From: an uncultured Acidimicrobiaceae bacterium
GTDB lineage: Bacteria; Actinomycetota; Acidimicrobiia; Spongiisociales; UBA5794
NCBI GenBank assembly: GCA_947259365.1
Contig: CAMYMC010000043.1
Span: 1-64,000, forward strand
Length of the DNA: 64,000 nt
Direction: 5' to 3'
The notes below the pieces were generated by a model. It was not told the origin of the DNA and did not search any database. It saw nothing but the letters and a program-made list of their open reading frames with translations. Below are positions 8,903-17,476 of this stretch, piece after piece. The position numbers and the translations under genes are program-made. Each line of letters starts with the position of its first letter. The stretch's first letter is position 1.

Positions 8903-9020
8903 GGCCTTCCTGCCCTCGCCGTGGACAGCGTACCGCGACCCGGTCCTCAGGCGCAGCAGCGCCGCGACGCCGGGTTGACCCGGTTCAGTCCATGGCACCC
9001 CGCCACGGGACCACGTTGGG

Positions 9021-9269
9021 TCAGCCCGCGAGGTCCTCGTCCGACCAGATGACGTCACCCCCGTCCCCGGAAGTCGCGGGGGGCTCCCGGTCGCCGCGAG
9101 TAACCGTCGATGACAGCACGACGAACCCGCCGAGGATGAGCAGCGCCGGCCACAGCCACGCCCCGAGCTCTGGGTCGAAGCCCTCCTCGATCGCGATCAC
9201 CGAGACCCCGATCCCGGCGAAGAGCAAGCCGAAGAGGAACGAGATGAGGTCGAAGTCGTGTCGTTGCAT
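9021..9269 (-). CDS. small two-helix membrane protein next to the PspC/LiaF gene
   Basis: This 82-residue protein has two hydrophobic helices (residues ~8-25 and ~37-52) and an acidic C-terminal tail ending in DEDLAG. The start is ATG 9269, with AAGGAG six bases upstream overlapping the end of the preceding gene, so the two are coupled. Small proteins like this often accompany PspC/LiaF-type envelope-stress genes. No function can be read from the sequence. Confidence 0.6.
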   Translation of the reverse strand: MQRHDFDLISFLFGLLFAGIGVSVIAIEEGFDPELGAWLWPALLILGGFVVLSSTVTRGDREPPATSGDGGDVIWSDEDLAG

Positions 9270-9280
9270 CTGCGACTCCT

Positions 9281-10447
9281 TCAATTCCACGCCTCGAAGA
9301 CGGTGAGATCTCCGGCGCCCAGGTTGATGTCGAGGTCGATGAACCCCTCCCCGGCGACGGCCCTGCTGTGGTCGATGAACAGACCACTCTTCACGGCACC
9401 AAAGAGGTCCACGGACCCTGCGCCGACCTCGGCCCGCGCCTCCACCGCAGTCTCGGCGGGCACGATGATCGTGACGTCACCGACCCCGACACGTACGTCG
9501 ACGAACAGGGGTTCCGTGCCCAGTTCGAGGTCGCTCAGATCGATCCGGTACTGGCCCACTGCGAGGCGGTACTCGTCCGGCACCTCTGAGACGGCGGCGG
9601 GCCGCTCGAAAGCGTCCCCCCACTCTGCTCCGAAGGGGATCTCGACGAGGCTGAAGAACGCGACGAACGGCAGGGCGACGATCCCGACCGCGATGAGGCC
9701 GCGGGCCCGCCCGTACCAGGCACCGACGAGGAGGCCGGCGCCGACGATGCCGATGACGGCCCCGGCGTAGTGAGCCGAGTTGGGGTTCGTCGCACCGGCG
9801 TTGTCGAGGAGGGCCATGACGCCGACGACGATGAGCGCCGCCGCGACCGTGAAGCGCCCGAGGTTCGATGCCGACCTGACCGGCACCGGGGCCGCGACCG
9901 CAGGCGCGGCGACGGGAGGAGGCGGTGGGGGTGGCTCGGGTGCGCCGGGCGCCGGGGCCTCGACGACGCCCGCGGCACCGGATTCGGGCTCGGCGGCCGT
10001 CGCGTCGGGAGGTGTGGCGCGCCTCACCGTCCCGTTGAGGTCGCCGCGGTAGAGCAGGATCCCGACGAGGAGCAGCGCACCGGCCCAGAACAGCTCGCCG
10101 CGAACGAGCCCGGTGCCGCCGAGGAGGATGAGGGCGGCGAGGCCGATCAGGGCCACCCCGACCCAGCTCGACGCCCGGTCGAGACGCCCGAGATAGCGCG
10201 ACGCCACCGACTCGGCATGGCCCTCCTCGGGTATGACGAGCCAGCCGAGGATGTAGGCGAGGACGCCGACGCCGCCGAAGAAGGCGGCGACGACGAAGCC
10301 GAGCCGGACCCAGCCGACGCCGACGTCGTAGCGGCGGGCGAGCCCGCTCGCCACGCCGGCGACGACCCGGCCCGCCGTCGGGCGCACGAGGGGTGCCGTC
10401 GCCCCGGGGGGAGGCGGCGCCTGAGGAGTGTTCATCTCAGTCGTCAT
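9281..10447 (-). CDS. PspC-domain protein with LiaF-like C-terminus
   Basis: The protein has 388 residues. Residues ~20-80 form a PspC domain (GRVVAGVASGLARRYDVGVGWVRLGFVV...). Further transmembrane helices and a Pro/Ala-rich linker (~165-195) follow, then a C-terminal beta-rich domain (DVRVGVGDVTIIVPAE) like LiaF/YvqF. LiaF-type proteins restrain a sensor kinase until envelope stress occurs. It is divergent from a PspC-fused histidine kinase and shares its promoter region, which supports a LiaFSR-like module. ATG 10447 is used; ATG 10435 is possible. Confidence 0.8.
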   Translation of the reverse strand: MTTEMNTPQAPPPPGATAPLVRPTAGRVVAGVASGLARRYDVGVGWVRLGFVVAAFFGGVGVLAYILGWLVIPEEGHAESVASRYLGRLDRASSWVGVALIGLAALILLGGTGLVRGELFWAGALLLVGILLYRGDLNGTVRRATPPDATAAEPESGAAGVVEAPAPGAPEPPPPPPPVAAPAVAAPVPVRSASNLGRFTVAAALIVVGVMALLDNAGATNPNSAHYAGAVIGIVGAGLLVGAWYGRARGLIAVGIVALPFVAFFSLVEIPFGAEWGDAFERPAAVSEVPDEYRLAVGQYRIDLSDLELGTEPLFVDVRVGVGDVTIIVPAETAVEARAEVGAGSVDLFGAVKSGLFIDHSRAVAGEGFIDLDINLGAGDLTVFEAWN

Positions 10448-10483
10448 GGCGCGATCGTCACACCGAAGAGGCGGATCCGCCAT

Positions 10484-10540
10484 TGGGAATGTCCCTGAGA
10501 AACCCCCGAGGAGCCGGGTGGGCTCTCAGGGACAGTCCCG
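10484..10540. promoter_or_regulatory. inverted repeat in the divergent PspC/LiaF-kinase promoter region
   Basis: TGTCCCTGAGA (10490-10500) is repeated exactly in inverted form as TCTCAGGGACA (10524-10534). Including flanks, 15 of 16 positions match (GGGAATGTCCCTGAGA against the complement of TCTCAGGGACAGTCCC). The two arms face the two divergent genes. They are the obvious candidate sites for the response regulator encoded at 11822-12460. Confidence 0.55.
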
Positions 10541-10577
10541 GTTGTCGGCGGGAGGGGCCTGTGACAACATCGCGGTG

Positions 10578-11825
10578 ATGATCACCGACCATCCGGGGCC
10601 GGCGCCTCCACCGCCTCCTCCACCGCCTCCGTCGGACCGGGTGGAGCCGGCGCCGGCGTGGTGGCACCGGCTCCGCTCGTCCCTCCACCGCTCAGGCTCG
10701 GATCGGGTGGTGAGCGGGGTCGCCGGAGGGCTCGCCCGACGGGTGGGGTTGCCGTCGTCGTACGTGCGGGCCGCCTTCATCACGCTCGTGTTCGCCGGCG
10801 GGATCGGTGCGGCCGTGTATCTCGCCCTGTGGGCGCTCACGATCAACGCCGTGTCCGACGACGTCGAGACCGAGCCGCTCCCCGATCACAGACGCCTCGC
10901 CGTCGGCATCATGTTCCTCGGAGTACTGCTCGCCCTCCGCGGCTTCGAGCTGTGGTTCGGTGACGGCCTCGTCTGGCCGGTGGCCCTCGTCGCCTTCGGC
11001 ACCGCAGCCGTGTGGGATCGGCGGGAGGCGAAGAACGGCACGACGGCGCGCGACATCATCGCCTCGCCGAGTCGCACCCGCCTCCTCATCGGTGGCGCCG
11101 TCCTCATCGCCGGCCTGTCACGCCTCTTCGCCTCGGTGGATGTCCTTGCCGGGCTGGGCCCGGTGGTCGGAGCCGTCATCGTCACCGCGGTGGGCTTCAT
11201 GCTGGTCTTCGGTCACTGGGTGTGGAACATGGCGTCCGACCTCGCCACGGAGCGTCGCGATCGGATCCGCAGCGAGGAACGGGCCGACATGGCGGCCCAC
11301 CTCCATGATTCGGTGCTGCAGACGCTCGCGCTCATTCAGCGGACCGACGATGCCAGGCGCATGGTCACCCTGGCGAGGGCCCAGGAGCGAGAGCTGCGCT
11401 CGTGGTTGTACGGCTCGGGCGAAGGCCCGGCCGCGGACAGCTTCACCACGGCCCTGACGGCCGCGGCGGCGAAGATCGAAGGCGACCACGACATCCCCGT
11501 CGAGGTCGTGACCGTGGGTGACGCCGCCGTCGACGACGACCTCAACGCGCTCATCGCCGCCGCCGGCGAAGCGATCACGAACGCCGCCAAGCACTCGGGC
11601 GCGGGCCGGATCTCGGTGTACGCGGAGCTGACCGACGACGCCGTCGACGTGTGGATCTCGGACCAGGGCAGCGGCTTCGATCCGGCGGCGGTGCCGACAG
11701 ACCGTCGCGGCATCGCCGACTCGATCCGGGGCCGGGTGGGTCGCCACCGCGGGTCGGTGGAGATCGTCAGCTCGCCCGCCGAGGGCACCGAGGTGCACCT
11801 CACGATGCCGAGGGTCGCGCCGTGA
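10578..11825 (+). CDS. PspC-fused sensor histidine kinase (NarL-system type)
   Basis: The protein has 415 residues. A Pro-rich N-terminus is followed by a PspC domain (VVSGVAGGLARRVGLPSSYVRAAF, residues ~43-66) and several membrane helices. The dimerisation/phosphoacceptor helix has the motif MAAHLHDSVLQTLALIQ (His near residue 242), typical of LiaS/DesK-type kinases. The ATPase domain has the N-box EAITNAAKHS (~335) and a G-box DQGSGFD. It overlaps the response-regulator gene by 4 bases (GTGA). The start is ATG 10578; GTG 10575 directly precedes it. It likely senses envelope or membrane stress together with the divergent LiaF-like protein. Confidence 0.85.
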   Translation: MITDHPGPAPPPPPPPPPSDRVEPAPAWWHRLRSSLHRSGSDRVVSGVAGGLARRVGLPSSYVRAAFITLVFAGGIGAAVYLALWALTINAVSDDVETEPLPDHRRLAVGIMFLGVLLALRGFELWFGDGLVWPVALVAFGTAAVWDRREAKNGTTARDIIASPSRTRLLIGGAVLIAGLSRLFASVDVLAGLGPVVGAVIVTAVGFMLVFGHWVWNMASDLATERRDRIRSEERADMAAHLHDSVLQTLALIQRTDDARRMVTLARAQERELRSWLYGSGEGPAADSFTTALTAAAAKIEGDHDIPVEVVTVGDAAVDDDLNALIAAAGEAITNAAKHSGAGRISVYAELTDDAVDVWISDQGSGFDPAAVPTDRRGIADSIRGRVGRHRGSVEIVSSPAEGTEVHLTMPRVAP

Positions 11826-12460
11826 GCGACGTCCGCCTGTTCCTCGTCGACGACCACGAGCTGTTCCTCAGCGGCGTCAAGGCCGAGCTCGCCGAGCAGT
11901 TCGAGATCGTCGGCTCGGCCGGAGACGTTGACGAAGCGATCGCGCAGATCCGGGCGACCAGACCCCATGTCGTCCTTGTCGACGTCCACATGCCGGGAGG
12001 AGGAGGCCTCGCCGTCATTGGCAACGTCGCCGAGACGAACCCGGACGTACGCTTCCTCGCCCTCTCGGTCTCGGACGCTCCCGAGGACGTCATCGCGATG
12101 ATTCGCGCCGGGGCGCGCGGCTACGTGACGAAGTCGATCTCGCCCACCGAACTCGTCGATGCCGTCACCCGCATCGCCGACGGAGATGCCGTGTTCTCCC
12201 CCCGTCTCGCCGGGTTCGTGCTCGATGCATTCGCCGACGTCTTCCCCCAGCCCGCAGATCCCGAGCTCGACAGGCTCACCCCGCGCGAGAAGGAGGTGCT
12301 CCGCCAGATCGCCAGGGGGTACACCTACAAACAGGTCGCCCGCCGGCTCTCGATCTCGGTCAAGACCGTCGAAACCCACGTGTCGGCCGTGCTCCGCAAG
12401 CTGCAGCTGTCGTCTCGCCATGAGCTGGCCCGATGGGCAACGGACCGCCGCATCGTGTGA
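11822..12460 (+). CDS. NarL/LuxR-type response regulator
   Basis: This 212-residue protein has a receiver domain at residues 1-120 (acidic pair DD in LVDDHELF, phosphoacceptor Asp in VVLVDVHMPGGGG, conserved Lys in GYVTKSIS). A LuxR-type DNA-binding domain at ~150-212 has LTPREKEVLRQIARGYTYKQ and SVKTVETHVSAVLRKL. The start GTG overlaps the kinase stop. It is the cognate partner of the preceding kinase and is likely to act at the inverted repeat in the divergent promoter region. Confidence 0.9.
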   Translation: MSDVRLFLVDDHELFLSGVKAELAEQFEIVGSAGDVDEAIAQIRATRPHVVLVDVHMPGGGGLAVIGNVAETNPDVRFLALSVSDAPEDVIAMIRAGARGYVTKSISPTELVDAVTRIADGDAVFSPRLAGFVLDAFADVFPQPADPELDRLTPREKEVLRQIARGYTYKQVARRLSISVKTVETHVSAVLRKLQLSSRHELARWATDRRIV

Positions 12461-12513
12461 CGGCGGGCTCCGCCCGGAGGTAGCCTCCCCACACCCGACC
12501 ACCGGAGCCAACG

Positions 12514-13569
12514 ATGGCCTTCGACCTCGACGCAGCCCGCGCATTCGCCCTCAGCGTGTGGAAGTACAAGGAAGGCGAGCTCGTCTCGCTCATGATCCAC
12601 ATCGGCGACCGGCTCGGCCTCTACGAACCCCTCGCCGACGGAGCGCCCACGACCCCGGGCGACCTGGCGACGCGCACCGGCCTCGACGAGCGGTGGGTGG
12701 CCGAGTGGCTGCTCGGCCAGGCCGCGGCCGGGCTCCTCGAGCGCAGCCCGGAGGGGACGTACTCGATGACCCCCGAGGCGGCGGTCGTGCTCGTCGACGA
12801 GGACAGCCTGCTGTTCGCGACGGGCGGTTTCAGCGGCGGGACCGCGCCCGAGATCGTGGATCGGATCGCAGATGCGTTCCGCACCGGAGTCGGGTTCACG
12901 TACGGCGACATGGACGACGCGACCGCGCTCCAGGTCGACCGGATGAACTCGGCGTGGCTGCGCAACTTCCTCGTCCCCGTCGTCATCCCCCGTCTCGATG
13001 GCGTTGCCGCCAAGCTCGAGTCGGGAGCGCGGGTGCTCGACGTCGGCTGCGGCGGCGCGGTGGCGCTCACCGCACTCGCCGCCGCCTGGCCCGAAGGCAC
13101 GTACGAGGGAGTGGACAGCTCGCCGCACGCAGTCGCCCTCGCCGCCGAGCGCACCGCCGGGCTCGACCACGTCACCGTCTCCCTGGCTCTTGGCGAGGAT
13201 CTCGAGGCGGGCGGCCCGTACGACCTCGTCATGACCCTGGAATGCCTCCATGACGCTCCCCACCCCGATCGGATCGCCACCGCGGTCCGCAGCTCGATCG
13301 ACCCCGACGGCACCTGGCTCATCAAGGACATGAGGTGCGGCCCCACGTACGAGTCGAATGCGCGCAACCCAGTGCTGGCGATGATGTACGGGTTCTCGCT
13401 CACGTCGTGCCTCGCCTCGGGGACCGCGGTGGCCGACGGCGCCGGCCTCGGCACACTCGGACTGCCGCCCGAGCGCGTCGAGGAGCTCGCTCGCGGCGCC
13501 GGGTTCTCGTCGTTCCTGGTCCACGACCTCGAGGATCCGGTCCACCTCTACTACGAGGTTCGTCCCTGA
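12514..13569 (+). CDS. SAM-dependent methyltransferase with winged-helix N-terminus
   Basis: This 351-residue protein has an N-terminal winged-helix/dimerisation domain (residues ~15-85, LATRTGLDERWVAEWLLGQ), as in Rv2258c-like and small-molecule O-methyltransferases. The SAM domain starts near residue 165, with motif I VLDVGCGGAVAL, acidic loop YEGVDSS and post-motif VMTLECLHDAPHP. The substrate is not predictable. It lies alone between the two-component genes and the kinase/surface-protein module. Confidence 0.8.
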   Translation: MAFDLDAARAFALSVWKYKEGELVSLMIHIGDRLGLYEPLADGAPTTPGDLATRTGLDERWVAEWLLGQAAAGLLERSPEGTYSMTPEAAVVLVDEDSLLFATGGFSGGTAPEIVDRIADAFRTGVGFTYGDMDDATALQVDRMNSAWLRNFLVPVVIPRLDGVAAKLESGARVLDVGCGGAVALTALAAAWPEGTYEGVDSSPHAVALAAERTAGLDHVTVSLALGEDLEAGGPYDLVMTLECLHDAPHPDRIATAVRSSIDPDGTWLIKDMRCGPTYESNARNPVLAMMYGFSLTSCLASGTAVADGAGLGTLGLPPERVEELARGAGFSSFLVHDLEDPVHLYYEVRP

Positions 13570-13570
13570 C

Positions 13571-13586
13571 GGGTGACTAGTCACCC
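13571..13586. promoter_or_regulatory. 16-bp perfect palindrome before the histidine kinase
   Basis: GGGTGACTAGTCACCC reads the same on both strands. It lies between the stop of the methyltransferase and the ATG of the kinase at 13591, only 4 bases from that ATG. It is a candidate operator. A related sequence TGACTAGCCA lies upstream of the second kinase module (50244-50253), but it overlaps a stop codon there and may be chance. Confidence 0.4.
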
Positions 13587-13590
13587 CGAC

Positions 13591-15144
13591 ATGACCGAGA
13601 ACCGTTCTCCGCCAAGCGTCAGAGCTGCCGATGAACGACTCATGGTGTCGGAGAACCCCTCCGTGCGCGGAGGCCGGGGGAAGTCCCGGCGGTTTGTCGC
13701 GCTCGTCGTCGGCCTGTCGCTCATCGCAGCCGCCGGCTCGCTCGCCCTCGCATTGACGAACGCCGGAGCCGCCCGTGCCGTCGCGTCCAGCGCCACAAGC
13801 CTGCAGTGGTCGAACGCCGCCTCCGGCGCCGCCGCGGTCGCCCGCCTCGCCATCCACCAGGCGCTCGTCTTCGAGGTCGACGTCCAGCTCGGAGTCGCCA
13901 CCGACGCCGCAGCTGCCGTCGCCGCCGCCGAGGCACGCGACGCCCTCTCCGATCTCGCCTTCTGGATCGCCCGGTCTCCGGCCGAACCCGCTGCCGAGGA
14001 CCTGAGGGAAGTGCTCACGCTCGGCTCCGACGCCCTCGACCGCATCCAGGCAGGCGACCCGGCGGCAGCGAACGAGCTCATCCGCGACAGCTTCGATCCC
14101 GCGTACACGACCGCCATCGCAGCCCTCGCCGATGCACAGGCACGCCACGCGGGCGAGATCGGTGCTGCCCAGGCTGACGCCGGACGGACCGAGAGGATCA
14201 CGCAGTTGCTCGTGACCCTGCTCATCCCGGCCACGGCGATCATCATCCACCAGCTCATCGTCCGCCACCAGGTCCGCAACCGGCAGATGCACCTCGAAGC
14301 GAGCCTGGAGGCCGAGCGGGAACTCAACCGGTCGAAGGACGCGTTCATCGCCAGCCTCTCCCACGAGCTGCGCACCCCTCTCACCAGCATCTTCGGGTTC
14401 GCCGAATACCTCATCGACCAGTCGCTCACCGACCCCGACGAGGCGATCGAGCTCATCACGATGATCAAGGCAGACTCGTCCGAACTCTCCCGCATGGTCG
14501 AGGACTTGCTCGTCGCCGCAAGACTCGAGGCGGGAACTCTCAGCTTCGAGGACACAGCCGTCGACCTCGTCGCGCTCGCCGCCGAGGAGGCGCAGCGCCT
14601 CGAGCGCGACGGCCGCTCGGTGCAGATCCACAGCCGGCCCGCGCACGCCTGGGGGACCCGCAAGCACATCCAGCACATCGTCCGCAACCTCATCTCGAAC
14701 GCGGTCCGCTACGGGGGAGGCAAGGTGGACATCGTCGTCGACCAGGGCCCCGAGCTGACGTCGATCACCGTGTCGGACAGCGGACCCGGCGTGCCCGAGG
14801 ACGTCCGGGAGCGCATGTTCGAGCGGTTCGTCAACGAAGGCGAGGAGACGATGCTCAACGGCTCCATCGGGCTCGGGCTCAGCGTCGCCCAGACCCTGGC
14901 GAGGGCGATGGGAGGAGCCGTCCACTACGAGCGGAGGCTCGGTTGGACGAACTTCATCGTCACCCTTCCCCCGGCACCCGCCGAGCTCGTCCCGTCCCCA
15001 GCGCCGTCGGCCGAGGCCGAACCGGTGCCGCTCGTCGGCGTTGCCGCCTCCAGCCGCGAGGACGTCGTGGACCTCGACTGGTCGGGGTTCTTCTCCGTCG
15101 CAGACACCAACGGCGGGCTCGTGAGCTTCGACGGCCATGGCTGA
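13591..15144 (+). CDS. sensor histidine kinase, module copy 1
   Basis: This 517-residue membrane kinase has a first helix near residues 30-55 and an extracellular Ala-rich helical sensor (~56-205). A second helix (QLLVTLLIPATAIIIHQL) is followed by a short coiled segment (LEAERELNRSKDAF). The HisKA motif SLSHELRTPLTSIFGFAEY places His near residue 258, and a HATPase domain has NLISNAVRYGGG, DSGPGVP and GLGLSVA. The C-terminal ~60 residues are Pro/Ala-rich. The start is ATG 13591 or GTG 13573, which would lie inside the palindrome. It overlaps the surface-protein gene by 8 bases and has no neighbouring response regulator. It is a close relative of the kinase at 50288-51781. Confidence 0.85.
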   Translation: MTENRSPPSVRAADERLMVSENPSVRGGRGKSRRFVALVVGLSLIAAAGSLALALTNAGAARAVASSATSLQWSNAASGAAAVARLAIHQALVFEVDVQLGVATDAAAAVAAAEARDALSDLAFWIARSPAEPAAEDLREVLTLGSDALDRIQAGDPAAANELIRDSFDPAYTTAIAALADAQARHAGEIGAAQADAGRTERITQLLVTLLIPATAIIIHQLIVRHQVRNRQMHLEASLEAERELNRSKDAFIASLSHELRTPLTSIFGFAEYLIDQSLTDPDEAIELITMIKADSSELSRMVEDLLVAARLEAGTLSFEDTAVDLVALAAEEAQRLERDGRSVQIHSRPAHAWGTRKHIQHIVRNLISNAVRYGGGKVDIVVDQGPELTSITVSDSGPGVPEDVRERMFERFVNEGEETMLNGSIGLGLSVAQTLARAMGGAVHYERRLGWTNFIVTLPPAPAELVPSPAPSAEAEPVPLVGVAASSREDVVDLDWSGFFSVADTNGGLVSFDGHG

Positions 15145-16234
15145 TCGCGGGCAAGTCGCCATCCTCGCCGCCTGTGCTGCGATCGCAACCATCCTCGCCA
15201 CGGCGCCGGCGACGGCAACCCAGGGAACAACGCTCGACGTCCGGGACGAGTTCAACGACGTGTCGTTCTCCGGCAGCGACGGCCCAGACGAATGGGTCGG
15301 CCCCTGGACCGAGAAAGGTGAGAAGAACGGGGCGGCGGCGGGCGCCGTGCGTGTCACCGCGGCCACACCATGTTGGAACGCGTACTGCCTCCGGGTTGGT
15401 GGCGACGATGTTCGCTTCGCCGGTCGCGGCGTCGAACGGGCGGTGGACCTCACCGACGCCGCAACGGCCACGCTCTCGTTCACGTACCTGCGAACGCTGC
15501 TCGACGACGATGGCGGTGACAAGGGCAACTCATCGATGAAGGTGAAGGTCGTCACGCCCGACGGCGTCTCCAAGCTCGCCGTGTACCCGCTCGACGGCGA
15601 AGACGCCGCGCCGGTGGCCGAGCGCCTGGATCTCACGCCGTACGTAGGCGCCGTCGTCACGATCACGATCAAGGGTGTCGGAGACGCGTCTGCCTACTTC
15701 TCCTTCGACGATGTCGTCGTGACGGCCGAGCTGAGCGTGCCCGGTTCGACGACCACCACGACCACCTCCCCACCGGCCACGACGACGACAACGACGACGC
15801 CCCCTGCGACCACCACCACGACCACGCCCCCCGCGACCACCACCACGACCACGACACAGCCCCCTCCGACCGGCACCACACCGCCACCGACGACGACGCT
15901 ACCGGGCTCCACGACGACAACGGTGCCTCCTGCGCCGCCCGCCGAGCCTCCACCCTCCGAGCCGCCCCCGCCCCCTGCGGACGTGCGGGAGATCCCCAGC
16001 TACTCGGAGAAAGACGACCTCGCCGCGACGAGCGTCGGTCCCGACGTGGTCATGATCGAGGAAGCCCCGACCGTGCCCCAACTGGACCCGGCGACTCGCC
16101 TCGGAGTCGTCGCGACGACAACGGTGGCGACGCTCGGCGTCAACCTCATCCCCGCCCTGGCGCTCGGCCTTCTCGTCGCCTGGCTCGCCCTGCGCGGCCT
16201 CGGCTCCCGGACGGAGGATCCCCGCCGGCACTGA
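15137..16234 (+). CDS. Thr-rich membrane-anchored surface protein, module copy 1
   Basis: The protein has 365 residues. A signal peptide (~1-27, ending TAPATA) is followed by an extracellular beta-sandwich-like domain (~33-195). The domain opens with DEFNDVSFSGSDGPDEW and has one Cys pair (CWNAYC). A long Thr/Pro linker (~198-290, runs of TTTTT) follows. The C-terminal helix (LIPALALGLLVAWLALRGL) anchors it in the membrane and is trailed by a short charged tail. The ATG lies inside the kinase gene (ATGGCTGA overlap), so translation is coupled. The homologue at 51774-53021 has the same plan. Its role may be ligand capture or cell-surface structure linked to the kinase. Confidence 0.75.
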   Translation: MADRGQVAILAACAAIATILATAPATATQGTTLDVRDEFNDVSFSGSDGPDEWVGPWTEKGEKNGAAAGAVRVTAATPCWNAYCLRVGGDDVRFAGRGVERAVDLTDAATATLSFTYLRTLLDDDGGDKGNSSMKVKVVTPDGVSKLAVYPLDGEDAAPVAERLDLTPYVGAVVTITIKGVGDASAYFSFDDVVVTAELSVPGSTTTTTTSPPATTTTTTTPPATTTTTTPPATTTTTTTQPPPTGTTPPPTTTLPGSTTTTVPPAPPAEPPPSEPPPPPADVREIPSYSEKDDLAATSVGPDVVMIEEAPTVPQLDPATRLGVVATTTVATLGVNLIPALALGLLVAWLALRGLGSRTEDPRRH

Positions 16235-16279
16235 GCCTGTGCGGCCGCGACGCCCAATAGACTCGACGGCGGAGGTGGC

Positions 16280-17476
16280 ATGGACGCTCGATTCCTTGAA
16301 CGCCTGAGCTCAGAGACGGCCGCGCTGCGGGATGCAGGGTTGTTCAAGGAAGAGCGAACCATCGCCTCACCCCAGCAAGCTGTCATCACCCTCGAGGATG
16401 GTCGCGAGGTCGTGAACCTGTGTGCCAACAACTACCTGGGGCTCGCCAACCATCCCGCGCTCGTCCTAGCGGCGGCCGAGGCCGTCGCCACCTACGGCTA
16501 CGGAATGTCGTCGGTGCGGTTCATCTGCGGCACCCAGACGGTGCATCGGCGCCTCGAAGACGAGCTCAGCGGCTACCTCGGCACCGAAGACACCATCTTG
16601 TACTCGTCGTGCTTCGACGCCAACACCGGCCTCTTCGAGACGATTCTCGGTGAGGAGGACGCCGTCATCTCGGACTCGCTCAACCACGCGTCGATCATCG
16701 ACGGCATCCGGCTCTGCAAAGCGCGACGGTTCCGCTACGCCAACAACGACATGGACGACCTCGCCACCCAGCTCGAGGCGGCCTCGGGGGCCCGCGTCAC
16801 GCTCATCGCCACCGACGGGGTCTTCTCCATGGACGGCATCGTCGCCAACCTCCCGGGGATCTGCGACCTCGCCGAAGCTCACGGTGCCCTCGTCATGGTC
16901 GACGACTCTCACGCCGTCGGCTTCGTCGGACCGCGGGGCCGGGGAACGCCCGACTACTGGGGTGTCGCCGACAGGGTCGACATCCTCACCGGCACCCTCG
17001 GCAAGGCGCTGGGCGGCGCCTCGGGCGGGTACACGTCGGGACGGGCGGAGATCATCGCCTGGCTTCGGCAGCGATCCCGCCCCTATCTCTTCTCGAACAG
17101 CCTCGCCCCCGTGATCGCAGCGACCTCGGTGCGGGCGTTGCGGCTGCTCGACGAGAGCGACGAGCTCCGCCGCCGGCTCGAGCGCAACTCCCGGGCGTTC
17201 CGCGCCGGCATGGAAGCGGCAGGGTTCACCCTCGCCGGGTCGGGGCATCCGATCATCCCCGTCATGCTCGGTGACGCCCGTGTCGCCACCGAGATGGCCG
17301 ACCGGCTCCTCGAGCGGGGCATCTACGTCATCGGGTTCTCGTTCCCCGTGGTGCCTCGCGGCGAAGCCCGGATCCGCGCTCAGATGTCTGCCGCCCACGA
17401 GCCCGAGCACATCGAGCGGGCGATCGCCGAGTTCACCTCCGTCGGCCGCGAGCTCGACGTGGTCGGTGGGCCGTGA
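16280..17476 (+). CDS. kbl: glycine C-acetyltransferase (2-amino-3-ketobutyrate CoA ligase)
   Basis: This 398-residue fold-type I PLP enzyme cleaves 2-amino-3-ketobutyrate with CoA to glycine and acetyl-CoA in threonine breakdown. Family marks are [14 protein letters not shown] near residue 46, [19 protein letters not shown], the aspartate motif [16 protein letters not shown], and the PLP lysine in [15 protein letters not shown] (~244). Length matches E. coli Kbl (398). The start ATG has GGAGG five bases upstream. The stop overlaps the GTG of tdh, the expected pathway partner. Confidence 0.95.
   Translation: MDARFLERLSSETAALRDAGLFKEERTIASPQQAVITLEDGREVVNLCANNYLGLANHPALVLAAAEAVATYGYGMSSVRFICGTQTVHRRLEDELSGYLGTEDTILYSSCFDANTGLFETILGEEDAVISDSLNHASIIDGIRLCKARRFRYANNDMDDLATQLEAASGARVTLIATDGVFSMDGIVANLPGICDLAEAHGALVMVDDSHAVGFVGPRGRGTPDYWGVADRVDILTGTLGKALGGASGGYTSGRAEIIAWLRQRSRPYLFSNSLAPVIAATSVRALRLLDESDELRRRLERNSRAFRAGMEAAGFTLAGSGHPIIPVMLGDARVATEMADRLLERGIYVIGFSFPVVPRGEARIRAQMSAAHEPEHIERAIAEFTSVGRELDVVGGP

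Noticed and set aside
12325-15672. 1115-residue minus-strand open frame
   Set aside because: It is antisense to the methyltransferase, kinase and surface-protein genes; long antisense frames are expected in high-GC DNA. Its sequence is Asp/Arg/Gly-rich without motifs.
15755-15910. Non-coding repeat tract
   Set aside because: The ACC/ACG-rich stretch is the Thr-rich stalk of the surface protein.
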